Below, piece by piece: positions 18,552 through 30,625 of a stretch of 64,000 nucleotides of DNA. The notes below the pieces were generated by a model. It was not told the origin of the DNA. It did no database searches and saw only the letters and a list, made by a program, of their open reading frames with translations. Every line of letters begins with the position of its first letter. Position 1 is the first letter of the stretch. Both the position numbers and the translations under genes were made by a program. The stretch spans positions 94,521-158,520 of the forward strand of contig LFMX01000003.1 of assembly GCA_001184405.1 (NCBI GenBank), read 5' to 3'. This DNA is from Candidatus Burkholderia humilis. Lineage in GTDB: Bacteria > Pseudomonadota > Gammaproteobacteria > Burkholderiales > Burkholderiaceae.

Positions 18552-20942
18552 CTATTCGTAATCGGACAGACGCGCAATCGGCGGCGCCGATGGCGGCGGC
18601 TGGTAGCCCTGAACGCTCGCGCGGAACGCGCTGACGAGACCGTTATCCACATTCGACAAGCCTTTGAGCGTAAGCTGCGCGAGCACGCGCGTGCCCGAAG
18701 ACGGCTGCCCGCTCGTGTTCACGCCGTTCGTGTAACGCTGCGCGCCGATGCCGAGCGCCCAGCAGTCGGCATCGTACTGGAAGCCCACCAGACCGTCGAC
18801 GAGACGATGGCTCGCGAGATCGTAATTGACACGGGCGACGCCGTAGAGACGGTTGGTGAGCGGCCATTCGCCCGACACCAGAATCTGGTTGATCGGCTTG
18901 TTGACGAGCGTGGTCTGGTTCGAACGCGTGTACCGGTAGCCGACGTTGATCACCTTGCGGTCCGCCGGACTCCAGGCGAACCCGACGCTCGAGCGCACAA
19001 GCTGGTTGTTGTCGACATTATATTGGAACGCGGTTTCCGAAGCGAAACCAGCGCCCAGCTTGATCGCCGCGCCCGCGATCAGGTCCGAGTGCTTCGCCTG
19101 TTCGGGCAACTGACCCGGCGTGATGGTGACGCGCTGGCTCTGGAAATAATACTGTTGCGCGATGACGAAACGCGCGCGTTCATCGCCCGTCGCCGGGTTG
19201 ATGAAGCGCGTAGTCAGGCCCGCCGTGACGCGGTTCCCATCCGCGATACGGTCGTTGCCGACGAACGTGTTCGGCGTGTAGATCTCGGCGAGACCGAAGT
19301 CGGATTCGGCAGTATCGAAAATCGGCGCGAAATCCTGATTGCGATACGGCGTGTACACGTAGTACAGACGCGGTTCGAGCGTCTGAATGTAGTCCTGTCC
19401 GAAAAGCCGCACGGAACGGTCGAACACCAGACCCGTATCGAAACTGAACGTCGGAATCGACTCGGTGAAATTCTTCGGCTGACCGTTGACCGGCGGCGAC
19501 GAACCAGCCACCTGCGACGTCGCGATATGGCTCAGATCGTACGACGCGAAGTGCCACTGCACCTTCGGCGTGACAAAATAGCCCGGCGCGTTGATGCCGT
19601 AGCTCAGGTACGGATTGAAGTACAGTCGGTTGCCGTCGGTCGCGCCTTCGGTGGTGATGGTAAAGCGCGTGGCATCGGCTTCGAAACCGTAATCGAACCC
19701 GCCGACGTTGTACTTGTTGTACTGCACGTTGAGCTGCGGCTCGCGCGCGTACGGCGGCGTCGAAGGCGACAGCGTTTGCCAGCGCTGCTTACGCGCCAGC
19801 ACGGACCACGGACCGTTGTAGTACGTCAGCCCCGCTTCCTGCTGATACAGCAACTGCGTGCCGTTCAGGAACTGATTGGTCGCGTTGCCGAGGTCTTCCG
19901 GATATTGATCGTCCGAGACCTTGTTGTAGTTGACGTAACCGCCGAATCCGCCGCCGAAATTCTGCTGATGCTGCCAGAAGATGGCATAGCGGTTCGTGTG
20001 CGTCTGCGAGTCGTTCGGCAAATAATCGCCGGTAAACGACCCGGAATAACTCGTCGACAGATAGCGGTACGTCGCCTCGCCCATCACGCCGCGCCGCGAC
20101 AGAACGCGCGGCGTCACCGTTAGATCGCGGTTCGGCGCGATATTGAAATAATACGGCGTGGTAAGCTCGAAACCGTTGGTCGAACTGACCGTGAACGTGG
20201 GCGGCAACAGACCGCTGCGGCGATCGCCCGTCAGCGGAAACGACAGCCACGGGCTGGCGAAAATCGGCACGCCCTGGAAGAACAGCACGCCGTTATGCGC
20301 GATGCCTTCTTCCGAGCCGGTATCGAAATCGAACGACGTACCCTTGATGTACCACGCCGCCGGACGCGTTTCGCACTGGCACGCCGTGTACGTGCCGTGA
20401 TCGATACGCGCGCGCTCGTTGTCGATCACATCGACACGCTCCGCGCTGCCCGAACCGCTCGTCAGTAGGAAGTAATACTTCGAGTTCGTCATGAACCCTT
20501 CGTTCGCCTCGACCTTCAGATGCGCTTCCGGACCGACGAACGACACGCCGTTGTTGATCAGCCTGACATTGCCGAATGCATCGGCCATGTCGGTGTCCTG
20601 GTCGTAATGCAGCGCATCGCCCTTGATGACCGTGGTCGTGCGGCGCACTTCCGCCGCGCCTTTCGCGGCCATGTCCTGGTCGGACGTGCCAGTGGCGTGG
20701 CCGCTCAACAGGAACGTGGACGGCTGCTGGCCCGACTTCAGCGGACGCTCCTCGAGCTGCGGCGCGAGGCGCAGGCTGTCGGGGCCGTCGAGCGGCTGCG
20801 GATAGGCGGCGTCGCCGACGAGCTGGGAATGCGCGAGCCCGGGCATTAGGCCCGGTACGGAAAGCAGCGCAGCGACGAGCCGCCGCCGGCGTGGCTGTGC
20901 GTCGCCGTTAATCTTCAATGCAGGAAACTGTCGTGGCGGCAT
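18552..20942 (-). CDS. lptD: LPS-assembly protein LptD
   Basis: Outer-membrane beta-barrel that with LptE inserts lipopolysaccharide in the outer leaflet. It has 796 residues: basic signal region ([22 protein letters not shown]), periplasmic OstA/LptA-like jellyroll ([20 protein letters not shown]), then a long barrel with alternating strands ([20 protein letters not shown]). Cys residues occur around [12 protein letters not shown] and [15 protein letters not shown], consistent with inter-domain disulfides. First gene of the operon, intact, divergent from amgK. Confidence 0.95.
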   Translation of the reverse strand: MPPRQFPALKINGDAQPRRRRLVAALLSVPGLMPGLAHSQLVGDAAYPQPLDGPDSLRLAPQLEERPLKSGQQPSTFLLSGHATGTSDQDMAAKGAAEVRRTTTVIKGDALHYDQDTDMADAFGNVRLINNGVSFVGPEAHLKVEANEGFMTNSKYYFLLTSGSGSAERVDVIDNERARIDHGTYTACQCETRPAAWYIKGTSFDFDTGSEEGIAHNGVLFFQGVPIFASPWLSFPLTGDRRSGLLPPTFTVSSTNGFELTTPYYFNIAPNRDLTVTPRVLSRRGVMGEATYRYLSTSYSGSFTGDYLPNDSQTHTNRYAIFWQHQQNFGGGFGGYVNYNKVSDDQYPEDLGNATNQFLNGTQLLYQQEAGLTYYNGPWSVLARKQRWQTLSPSTPPYAREPQLNVQYNKYNVGGFDYGFEADATRFTITTEGATDGNRLYFNPYLSYGINAPGYFVTPKVQWHFASYDLSHIATSQVAGSSPPVNGQPKNFTESIPTFSFDTGLVFDRSVRLFGQDYIQTLEPRLYYVYTPYRNQDFAPIFDTAESDFGLAEIYTPNTFVGNDRIADGNRVTAGLTTRFINPATGDERARFVIAQQYYFQSQRVTITPGQLPEQAKHSDLIAGAAIKLGAGFASETAFQYNVDNNQLVRSSVGFAWSPADRKVINVGYRYTRSNQTTLVNKPINQILVSGEWPLTNRLYGVARVNYDLASHRLVDGLVGFQYDADCWALGIGAQRYTNGVNTSGQPSSGTRVLAQLTLKGLSNVDNGLVSAFRASVQGYQPPPSAPPIARLSDYE

Positions 20943-21188
20943 GGATGGGTGGCAGTTCGATTGCGTTCGCGTCCCACGCGCCCGATGCCGGCGGTTTCTG
21001 ACGGCATTGCTGCCCTTCGCCAGCCGCGCCCGTGCCGTGTCGAACTTGACGGTCCGTAGCTTTGCAGAGACGACAATCGGACGAACGATGACGCGGACAG
21101 TCGTCGGAGCCTGGCGTCAGGCTTAAACGGATCGCTTAAAAAAGTCGTGGGGTATTATATATGGCAAGATGTTTTGCCTCTCGAATTT

Positions 21189-22210
21189 ATGACGCACATT
21201 CCCTCCGACGCGCACCTCGACCAGTTGCGCGCATGGCTTCAGACTCACGCCAATTCCTACCGCCTGAACGTCGCGAGTCTCGCGCCCGCTTCCGCCGACG
21301 CCAGTTTTCGCCGCTATTTCAGGCTCGATGCGGATTCGCCGCACGGCAAGACGCTCATCGCCGTCGATGCCCCGCCGCCCGAAAAATGCCGCGAATTCGT
21401 GCAGGTCGCGGCTCTGCTGGACGCCGCGAACGCGCATGTGCCGAAAGTTCTGGAAACGGATTTTGACGCCGGCTTCATGCTGCTGACCGATCTCGGCACG
21501 ACCACGTACATCTGCTCGACGAGAAAAACGCGCGCCCGATGATGCGCGCCGCCATCGACACGCTGATTCGCTTTCAATCGACCGCGCGCGAAGGCGTGCT
21601 GCCGCCATTCGACGAAGCGTTCCTGCGCCGCGAAATGGAGCTGATGCCGGAATGGTTCATCAGCCGGCATCTAGGGCGCCAAGTGAGCGCGGACGAACGC
21701 AAGACACTCGACGCCACGTTCTCGCTGCTGGTGGACAGCACGCTGAATCAGCTGCAGACGTTCATGCTGCGTGATTACATGCCGCGCAATCTGATGGTCT
21801 GCGAGCCGAATCCCGGCGTGCTGGATTTTCAGGACGCGGTGTACGGACCGATCACGTACGACATCGCCTCGCTGCTGCGCGACGCGTTCATCAGTTGGGA
21901 CGAAGAGTTTCAGCTCGATTGTTTCGCGTATTACTGGGAGCGCGCGAAAAAAGCCGGTCTTCCCATCGATGAAGATTTCGGCGAGTTCTATCGCCAGATC
22001 GAGTGGATGGGTTTACAGCGGCATATCAAGGTGCTCGGGCTGTTCGCGCGCATTCATTATCGCGATGGCAAGCCGCGCTATTTGTCGGACCTGCCGCGCT
22101 TCATCGGCTATGCGCGCAAGGTGGCCGAGCATTACGTGCCGCTCTGGCCGTTCGCGCGTCTGCTCGATACGCTCGAAGGCCACGCCGTCGAAGTCGGCTA
22201 TACCTTTTAA
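21189..22210 (+). pseudogene. amgK: cell-wall recycling sugar kinase AmgK, frameshifted
   Basis: Aminoglycoside-phosphotransferase-fold kinase that phosphorylates N-acetylmuramate/N-acetylglucosamine at C1 in the anhydro-muropeptide recycling bypass. First part: ADASFRRYFRLDADSPHGK (nucleotide loop) to LLTDLGTTTY. Near 21511 a base is missing; the expected LLDEKNARPMMRAAIDTLIR continues in another frame with the catalytic-type motif MLRDYMPRNLMV and metal-binding LDFQDAVYGPITYD, ending at 22208-22210. The uncorrected product stops after about 117 residues, losing the catalytic loop. Followed closely by murU, which makes the next intermediate. Confidence 0.85.
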
Positions 22211-24385
<2,175 letters not shown>

Positions 24386-24386
24386 G

Positions 24387-24418
24387 AAAAAAAGCCCCGG
24401 AAATCCGGGGCTTTTTTT
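24387..24418. terminator. bidirectional intrinsic terminator between purB and gntK
   Basis: Perfect arms AAAAAAAGCCCCGG and CCGGGGCTTTTTTT with an AAAT loop. The poly-T/poly-A flanks make it work in both directions between the convergent genes. Confidence 0.93.
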
Positions 24419-24419
24419 C

Positions 24420-24916
24420 TTACCGACCGCGCGTCTTCAACTTCTCTATCACGTTATCCACGATCTGTTCGGGCGTGAGTTCGATGCTCTCTGTAATCGC
24501 CTCATCGTCGCCCGGTTCTTCGAGCGCATCGAGCTGGCTCTGCAGCAGCGACGGATCAAAGAAATGGCCCGGCGAACCGAGCCGCTCTTGAGCACTTCCA
24601 TCGTGCCGTGCAGATAGACGAAGCACACGTCGCTGTCGCCATCGCGCAAGACATCGCGATACGAACGCTTCAGCGACGAACACGTGAATACCGCCGTCTC
24701 GCCCGCGCGCTGCTTTTCGACGATCGCCGCGCGGATCGTCCTGAGCCACGGCCAGCGGTCGTCGTCGGTCAGCGGAATGCCCTTGTGCATCTTCTCTTTG
24801 TTCGCAGCGCTGTGGAACGCGTCGCCATCGGTGAAGGTGCACTGCAGACGCTCGGCCAGCATTTCGCCGATCAGAGACTTGCCGGCACCCGATACGCCCA
24901 TTGCGATCAGAATCAT
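24420..24916 (-). pseudogene. gntK: gluconokinase GntK, frameshifted
   Basis: Phosphorylates gluconate to 6-phosphogluconate, the entry to the Entner-Doudoroff and pentose phosphate routes. The P-loop MGVSGAGKSLIGEMLAERL and TDGDAFHSAANKEKMHKGIP are in frame from the ATG at 24914-24916, which has AAGGAA upstream. After LHGTMEVL the frame changes near 24590. The expected GHFFDPSLLQSQLDALEEPG and IELTPEQIVDNVIEKLKTRG follow in another frame, ending at 24420. The unshifted product keeps the P-loop but loses the lid and C-terminal helices. Immediately upstream lies the gntT stub. Confidence 0.87.
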
Positions 24917-24926
24917 CGAAATTTCC

Positions 24927-24989
24927 TTACAGAACCGCGATCGCAATCACCGCGTAGAGCAAAAGCATGCTCCCGTGGACGGCCGGCAT
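24927..24989 (-). pseudogene. gntT: 20-codon stub of a gluconate permease (GntT/GntP family)
   Basis: An ATG at 24987-24989 preceded by a perfect AAGGAGG site encodes MPAVHGSMLLLYAVIAIAVL and then TAA. This is the start and first helix of a GntP-family gluconate:H+ symporter, a protein of about 450 residues. The stop lies on the gntK ribosome site, so about 1.3 kb of gene has been removed. The intact translation signal would still make a 20-residue hydrophobic peptide. Family assignment rests on this short stretch plus its gntK context. Confidence 0.7.
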
Positions 24990-25244
24990 AACGCCTCCTT
25001 TGATTTTGTTGACTTTTTTGCTATGCGGGCGTTTGCCTTCACTGCCCTGCACATCAAAGGCAATGACCGGCAAGCGCGCGCACGGCGCGGAAATGTCCGA
25101 ATTTTACTTTGTAAGCGACGCCGATGGGCGTCCGCGCGCCGTCTCCGATATTGGATTTTTATCGACGCAAAGGTCAGGATTGCCGAGTGTGAAACGCCTC
25201 TGAGCGCGCGCGACATCTCGCGCACTCGCTTCGTTCAAGCCGAC
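24990..25244. other. intergenic region upstream of the gntT stub
   Basis: 255 bases between eda and the gntT stub. It should contain the promoter for gntT-gntK. TTGACT at about 25008-25013 on the plus strand is the only box-like word noticed. No gene, repeat or operator palindrome could be supported. Confidence 0.4.
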
Positions 25245-25786
25245 TTACTGATGCGGCGCAAGCTCGCCCGCAGCCTTCGCCAGCCTCGTGACTTCATCCC
25301 AATTCTGCCCGGCAAGCGCGGCCTTCGGCGTGAGCCACGAACCGCCGACGCACACCACGTTCGGCTGCGCGAGGAAGCTCGTCGCAGTTTCCGCCGTGAT
25401 GCCGCCCGTCGGGCAGAACTTCAGGTTCGGGAACGGGCCGTAGAACGCCTGCAGCATCGGAATGCCGCCCGCCTGCTGCGCCGGGAAAAACTTGACGATT
25501 TCGTAGCCGAGTTCCATCGCGGTGATGATGTCGCTCGGCGTCATCACGCCCGGCAGCAACGGCAGACCCGCATCCTGCGCGGCCTTGTGCATGTCCTTCG
25601 TCAGCCCCGGCGACACGCCGAACTGCGCGCCCGCCTTCTTCGCCTGCTCGCAATCAGCGTGATCTCCGGCACCTTGACGCCGCCCACGTGCAGCGCGCGC
25701 GACACGTGTTCGCCCTGCTCGACCGAATCGAAAGCGAGAACCGGAATCACCGGTCCAAGACGCACGATTTCGCTAACCGTTTTCAT
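25245..25786 (-). pseudogene. eda: KDPG aldolase Eda with an internal deletion
   Basis: Cleaves 2-keto-3-deoxy-6-phosphogluconate to pyruvate and glyceraldehyde 3-phosphate. The N-terminus MKTVSEIVRLGPVIPVLAFD and GGVKVPEITL are normal. The next roughly 35-40 residues of the family (including the LRT and VGAGT active-site segments) are missing, and the sequence resumes in another frame at QAKKAGAQFGVSPGL near 25640. The Schiff-base Lys segment EIVKFFPAQQAGG and phosphate-binding FCPTGGIT are present in that frame, which ends at 25245. The deletion and frame change together rule out activity. Cotranscribed after edd with AAGGAG before its ATG. Confidence 0.9.
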
Positions 25787-25804
25787 TGATGCTCCTTGAT
25801 TGGT

Positions 25805-27738
25805 TTAATGATGCGCCGCATGCGTCTTGTTCAGCGCCGATGCCGCCGCGCGCGCATTATCGCGAATCGGGTTGCGTTCGCGCTGCGCATCCGCCGATGC
25901 ATCCGCGTGGCCGTCATGCGGCGACATCGCGCCGATCAGCGCACCGAACACCAACGCGCCCTCTTCCGCCGGCAACGCCGCGCTGCGGAACACGCCGAAT
26001 AGTTCGCGCCCGAATCCGGCTTCGTTGTCCGCCTGATTCGCGGGCACTTCGACTTCGCGCGCGGCCCATTCGTTCGCGTCGATGTCGATGTCCAGCACGC
26101 CGGCGGGCGCATCGATCACGATCATGTCGCCCGTGCGCACCTTGCCGAGCGGCCCTTGCAACAACGCTTCCTGCGACACGTGAATCACGGCCGGCACTTT
26201 ACCCGACGCGCGCGACATACGGCCGTCCATCACCAGCGCAACGTGGAAACCCTGATCCTGAAGCACGCCGAGCAGCGGCGTCAGCCGATGCAACTCCGGC
26301 ATGCCGTTCGCGCGCGCCCTGAAACCGCACGATCGCGACGAAATCGCGCTTCAGTTCGCCCTTGTCGAACGCTTCCTGCACTTCTTCCTGCGAATTGAAA
26401 ACGATCGCGGGCGCCTTCACCACGCGATGTTCCGGCGCAACCGTCGAAATCTTGATCACGCCGCGACCGAGCTTGCCCTGCATCAGACGCAAGCCACCGT
26501 CCGGCTGGAACGGCTCGCCAATGCCGCGCAGCACTTTCGTGTCGTGACTTTTAGCGGCGCCATCGACCCATTGCACTTTGCCGTCGATGAGCTTCGGTTC
26601 TTTCGTGTAAATCGACAAACCCTTGCCGACGACCGTCTGCACATCTTCATGCAGCAAACCGCCTTCGAGCAGATTGCGCACGAGAAACGCGACGCCGCCT
26701 GCCGCGTGGCAATGGTTCACGTCGGCCTTGCCGTTCGGGTAGATCTTCGCAAGCAGCGGCACGACTTGGGACAGTTCATCGAAATCGTTCCAGTCGATGA
26801 CGATGCCCGCCGCGCGCAATCGCCACCAGGTGCAGCGTGTGATTCGTGGAGCCGCTCGTCGCGAGCAGCGCAACGATGCCGTTGATCACCGCTTTTTCAT
26901 CGACGACATGGCCGATCGGCGTGTAGTTGCCGCGCTCGACGGTGATATCGAGCACGCGGCGCGCGGCTTCGGCGGTGAGCGCATCGCGCATTCGGTGTGC
27001 GGGTGAACGAAGGCCGCGCTCGGCAGATGCAGACCCATCACTTCCATCAGTATCTGATTGCTGTTGGCCGTGCCGTAGAACGTGCAGGTGCCGTGTCCGT
27101 GATACGCCACCGCTTCCGCTTCGAGCATTTGCCGGTCGCGAAATCCTGGCGCACTTTGGCCTTTTCGTCGTTCGTGAGGCCGGACGTCATCGGACCGGCG
27201 GAGACGAAAATGGTCGGCAAATGGCACGAATTGCAGTGCGCCGATCGCCAGTCCCGGCACGATCTTGTCGCACACGCCCAGGCACAGCGCCGCGTCGAAC
27301 ACGTTGTGCGTAAGCGCGACGGCCGTGCTCATCGCAATGACTTCGCGCGAAAACAGCGACAACTCCATGCGCGCGTTGCCCTGCGTGATGCCGTCCACAT
27401 CGCCGGCACGACGCCCGCGAATTGCGCGATACCGCCATGCTCGCGCGCACCGCCTTGATGATGTCCGGGAAGCTCTTGTACGGGGCGTGCGCGGAAAGCA
27501 TCTCGTTATAAGACGAAACGATGCCGATGTTCGGCTCGCGCACCGCCTTGATCGCAAATTTCTCCTGACCTTCGAGACCAGCAAAACCGTGCGCGAGATT
27601 CGCGCAGAACAACGCGCCGCGAGCGGGGAACTTGCCGTGCGCGGCATCGATGCGCGCGAGATAGGCGGAACGCGTCGGCTTGCTGCGCGTGATCACGCGG
27701 TCGGTGACTTTCTTGAGTTGCGAATGCGGGGAAACCAT
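25805..27738 (-). pseudogene. edd: 6-phosphogluconate dehydratase Edd, at least six frameshifts
   Basis: Fe-S dehydratase (IlvD/Edd family) that makes KDPG. From the ATG at 27736-27738: [20 protein letters not shown] and [20 protein letters not shown] are in one frame. Then pieces alternate between frames: [100 protein letters not shown], and finally [20 protein letters not shown] to the stop at 25805. Breaks lie near 27430, 27210, 27130, 26995, 26815 and 26310. The order of the pieces is normal, so decay is by small indels, without rearrangement. Confidence 0.93.
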
Positions 27739-27851
27739 CGAAACTCCTTCGTCTCACGCCCGGCGCGGGCCGTCGGGGTTGTATAGTTTGGACAAAAGCG
27801 AGAAACGGCTGGTTGTTGATCGTTATCTATCCTCGCCGAGTGCATCGAGTT

Positions 27852-27867
27852 TAGTAGAAAAACTACA
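27852..27867. promoter_or_regulatory. HexR-like half-conserved palindrome near edd
   Basis: TAGTAGAAAAACTACA reads on the minus strand as TGTAGTTTTTCTACTA. That fits the TGTA-N7-TACA form of HexR sites with one mismatch in one arm. It lies about 115 bases upstream of the edd ATG. Assignment is by motif and by the adjacent hexR gene. Confidence 0.45.
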
Positions 27868-27976
27868 TGGTGACAATTGATTACTACGCCGGATTTGTTA
27901 AGCGATCGCTTCCATCAAAGCCTTATCGGACATACAACATACATCTCAGGGAAATCCCTGATCAAACTCCGCTTGC

Positions 27977-27997
27977 GTATGTAGTATTTGTACATAC
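27977..27997. promoter_or_regulatory. HexR-like operator near hexR
   Basis: GTATGTA and TACATAC form seven-base perfect arms separated by seven bases; the core is TGTAGTATTTGTACA. It lies 53 bases before the hexR start, placed for autoregulation. The core resembles the TGTAATTAAATTACA type of consensus reported for HexR in gamma-proteobacteria. Confidence 0.5.
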
Positions 27998-28049
27998 TCA
28001 TTCATCAACTATAGTTGCAGTACTTTTTCCAGCATAGGCGAGAATTCCG

Positions 28050-28832
28050 ATGTTGCTGTCCCAAGTCGACGCGATGCGCGAACAGTTGCGCCCTTCCGAG
28101 CGCAAGCTGGCCGATTACGTGCTCGAAGCGCCGCGCGAAGTGCTCGATTTGTCGATGACCGATTTCGCCGCGCGCGGGCGTCAGCCAGCCGACCATCGCG
28201 CGGTTCTGTCAGGCGCTCGGCTTTTCAGGCTTTCGCGAGTTCAAGATTCGCCTGGCTCAAAGCGTAGCAGCGGACGTTCCCACCTTTTATCGCGATGCGA
28301 AGAGCGACGAGCCCGCTGCGGGCGTCGCGGCGAAAGTGCTGGACCGGAGGACCATCGGCGCGCTGATCGCGGTGCGCAACAGTTTGTCCTCGGACAGCGT
28401 CGCGACGGCGATCGATCTTCTGGCGCACGCGGCGCATCGAGTTTTACGGCTCGGGCATCGCGGCGCTCGACATGCAGCACAAGTTTTTCAAGCTCGGGGT
28501 GCCGTCGGTCGCGTATTCGGACCCGCACACGTACACGACATCGGCCGCACTGCTGGGCGTGGGCGATGTCCGTCGTCGCCATTTCGAATACGGGTCGCAC
28601 GAAAGACATTCTCGATGCGTGCAAATTCGCGCTGCACGGCGGCGCGAAAGTCATCGCCATTACGCACGGCGGCAACTCGCCGCTCGCGCGCACGGCGAGC
28701 GTTGGATTGTTTGCGAACGTCGATGAAGACACGGACATTTTTTCGCATCTCGCGATCGGCGACATTCTGGCGGTGGAACTCGCGCTGGCGGAAGCGAAAG
28801 ACGTGCTGGAAAGCCGGCGCGTCGAAACTTAA
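28050..28832 (+). pseudogene. hexR: RpiR-family regulator HexR, three frameshifts
   Basis: KDPG-sensing repressor of Entner-Doudoroff genes. It has an N-terminal helix-turn-helix and a C-terminal SIS sugar-phosphate domain. MLLSQVDAMREQLRPSERKL begins the first frame. Near 28176 it moves to GVSQPTIARFCQALGFSGFR; near 28440 to EFYGSGIAALDMQHKFFKLG; near 28570 back to VVAISNTGRTKDILDACKFA and HGGNSPLARTASVGLFANV, with the natural stop at 28830-28832. All domains are recognisable, none is continuous. It is divergent from edd, across the two palindromes, the standard arrangement. Its stop overlaps that of the convergent HemJ/CopD gene. Confidence 0.9.
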
Positions 28833-29245
28833 AACGGCTTGATCACGACGAGTAAGGTAGCGCTGAGCAACCCGAGCACCGGCAGCTCGTTGTACATGCG
28901 ATACCACTTGTCCGAGCGCTTGTTTTCGCCGCGCTGAAACGTGCGCAGCAACACGCCGCAATACGCGTGATAAACGATGATCAGCGCAACGATCGTCAGT
29001 TTCGCGTGCAGCCAGCCCTGCTCCGCGCCGATGCCGACCACGAGCCACAGCCACAAGCCACACGCAATCGCGGGCACGGCGATAAACGTCATGAAGCGAA
29101 ACAGTTTCCTCGCCATCAACAGCAGACGCGCGGTCGCGGCCGGGTCCGTTTCCATCGCCAGATTGACGAAGATGCGCGGCAGATAAAACAGTCCCGCGAA
29201 CCACGACGCGACTAGCACGATATGCAGCGATTTAATCCAGAGCAT
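28829..29245 (-). CDS. HemJ/CopD-family integral membrane protein
   Basis: Protein of 138 residues with four transmembrane segments. It matches the UPF0093/HemJ type of protoporphyrinogen IX oxidase, also annotated as CopD family. Seen: a conserved His in MLWIKSLHIVLVASWFAGLF, YLPRIFVNLAM, a second His in GWLHAKLTIVALIIVYH, and a terminal YNELPVLGLLSATLLVVIKP. HemJ performs the penultimate heme step where HemG/HemY are absent. Family membership is firm; catalytic role is inference. Intact, 11 bases after proA. Confidence 0.75.
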   Translation of the reverse strand: MLWIKSLHIVLVASWFAGLFYLPRIFVNLAMETDPAATARLLLMARKLFRFMTFIAVPAIACGLWLWLVVGIGAEQGWLHAKLTIVALIIVYHAYCGVLLRTFQRGENKRSDKWYRMYNELPVLGLLSATLLVVIKPF

Positions 29246-29256
29246 CGTTATCTTTC

Positions 29257-30528
29257 TTATTGACGAACTTCGCCGCGTCCCAGAACGACGTACTTCAGCG
29301 ACGTCAGTCCTTCCAGACCGACCGGCCCGCGCACATGCAACTTGTCGTTCGAAATGCCGAGTTCCGCGCCCAGACCAAACTCGAAGCCATCGACGAAACG
29401 CGTCGAGGCGTTGACCATCACGCTCGCAGAATCCACTTCGCGCAGAAAACGCATGGCGCGGTCGTGGTCTTCGGTGATGATCGCGTCCGTGTGATGCGAA
29501 CCGTAGCGGTTGATATGCTCGATCGCTTCGTCGAGATCATTCACGATCTTGATCGACAGCACCGGCGCGAGATATTCGGTGCTCCAGTCTTCCTCGGTGG
29601 CATCGACGAGCGCGTTGATGTTCGCGGCTTCGAGCACTGCGCGCGCAGTGGCATCGACACGCAATTCGACGTCTTTCGCCTGATACACGCGCGCCAGTTG
29701 CGGCAGCGCCATCTCCGCGACGCCGCGCGCGACGAGCAAGGTTTCCATCGTGTTGCACATGCCGTAGCGATGCGTCTTCGCGTTGTCGCACACGGCCGCC
29801 GCTTTCGCGAGATCGGCGCGGTCATCGACATATACGTGGCAGATGCCATCGAGATGCTTGATCATCGGCACGCGGGATTCTTCCATCAGCCGCGCGATCA
29901 GGCTTTTGCCGCCGCGCGGCACGATCACATCGACAAATTCGGTCATCGTGATGAGCTTGCCGACCGCCGCGCGATCCGCCGTTTCAACCACCTGCACCGC
30001 GTCCTGCGGCAAACCCGCCGCTTCCAGCCCGACGCCGATCAGTTTCGCCAGCGCCGTGTTGCATTCGAGCGCTTCGGAACCGCCGCGCAAAATGGTCGCG
30101 TTGCCGGATTTGAGGCACAGCGCGGCGGCATCGATCGTCACATTCGGCCGCGATTCATAAATGATGCCGATGACACCGAGCGGCACGCGCATCTGGCCGA
30201 CCTGAATGCCGCTCGGCCGGAACTTGAGTCCGCTGATTTCGCCGATCGGATCGGCCTGCGACGCGACTTGCCGCAGGCCTTCGACCATCGTGTTCAGCGC
30301 TTTGTCGGAGAGCGTGAGACGGTCGATGAACGCCGCGTCGTGGCCCTTTTCGCGCGCGCGGGCGAGATCTTTCGCGTTCGCGGCCTTCAGCGCTTCACGC
30401 TCGTGCTCGATCGCTTCCGCCACCGCGAACAGCGCCGCGTTCTTCGCAGCCGTCGATGCCCGCGCCATCACGCGCGACGCCGCCCGAGCGCGGCGGCCGA
30501 GGTCGGTCATGTATTGGTCGATGTTCAT
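29257..30528 (-). CDS. proA: glutamate-5-semialdehyde dehydrogenase ProA
   Basis: Second step of proline synthesis: NADPH reduction of gamma-glutamyl phosphate. It has 423 residues, the family length. Motifs: [40 protein letters not shown], and the catalytic-Cys segment [15 protein letters not shown] near residue 255. The end [20 protein letters not shown] is normal. Intact. Encoded after holA in the same direction. Confidence 0.95.
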   Translation of the reverse strand: MNIDQYMTDLGRRARAASRVMARASTAAKNAALFAVAEAIEHEREALKAANAKDLARAREKGHDAAFIDRLTLSDKALNTMVEGLRQVASQADPIGEISGLKFRPSGIQVGQMRVPLGVIGIIYESRPNVTIDAAALCLKSGNATILRGGSEALECNTALAKLIGVGLEAAGLPQDAVQVVETADRAAVGKLITMTEFVDVIVPRGGKSLIARLMEESRVPMIKHLDGICHVYVDDRADLAKAAAVCDNAKTHRYGMCNTMETLLVARGVAEMALPQLARVYQAKDVELRVDATARAVLEAANINALVDATEEDWSTEYLAPVLSIKIVNDLDEAIEHINRYGSHHTDAIITEDHDRAMRFLREVDSASVMVNASTRFVDGFEFGLGAELGISNDKLHVRGPVGLEGLTSLKYVVLGRGEVRQ

Positions 30529-30625
30529 CGTGAGTCTCTTTGCGTCGGCGCTGAATGGCCGCTTGAAGGGCGAAGTGTCATTTTATGCTGATGCGCAGAT
30601 TGCAACAGCGTGTGACAGAAGCGTC

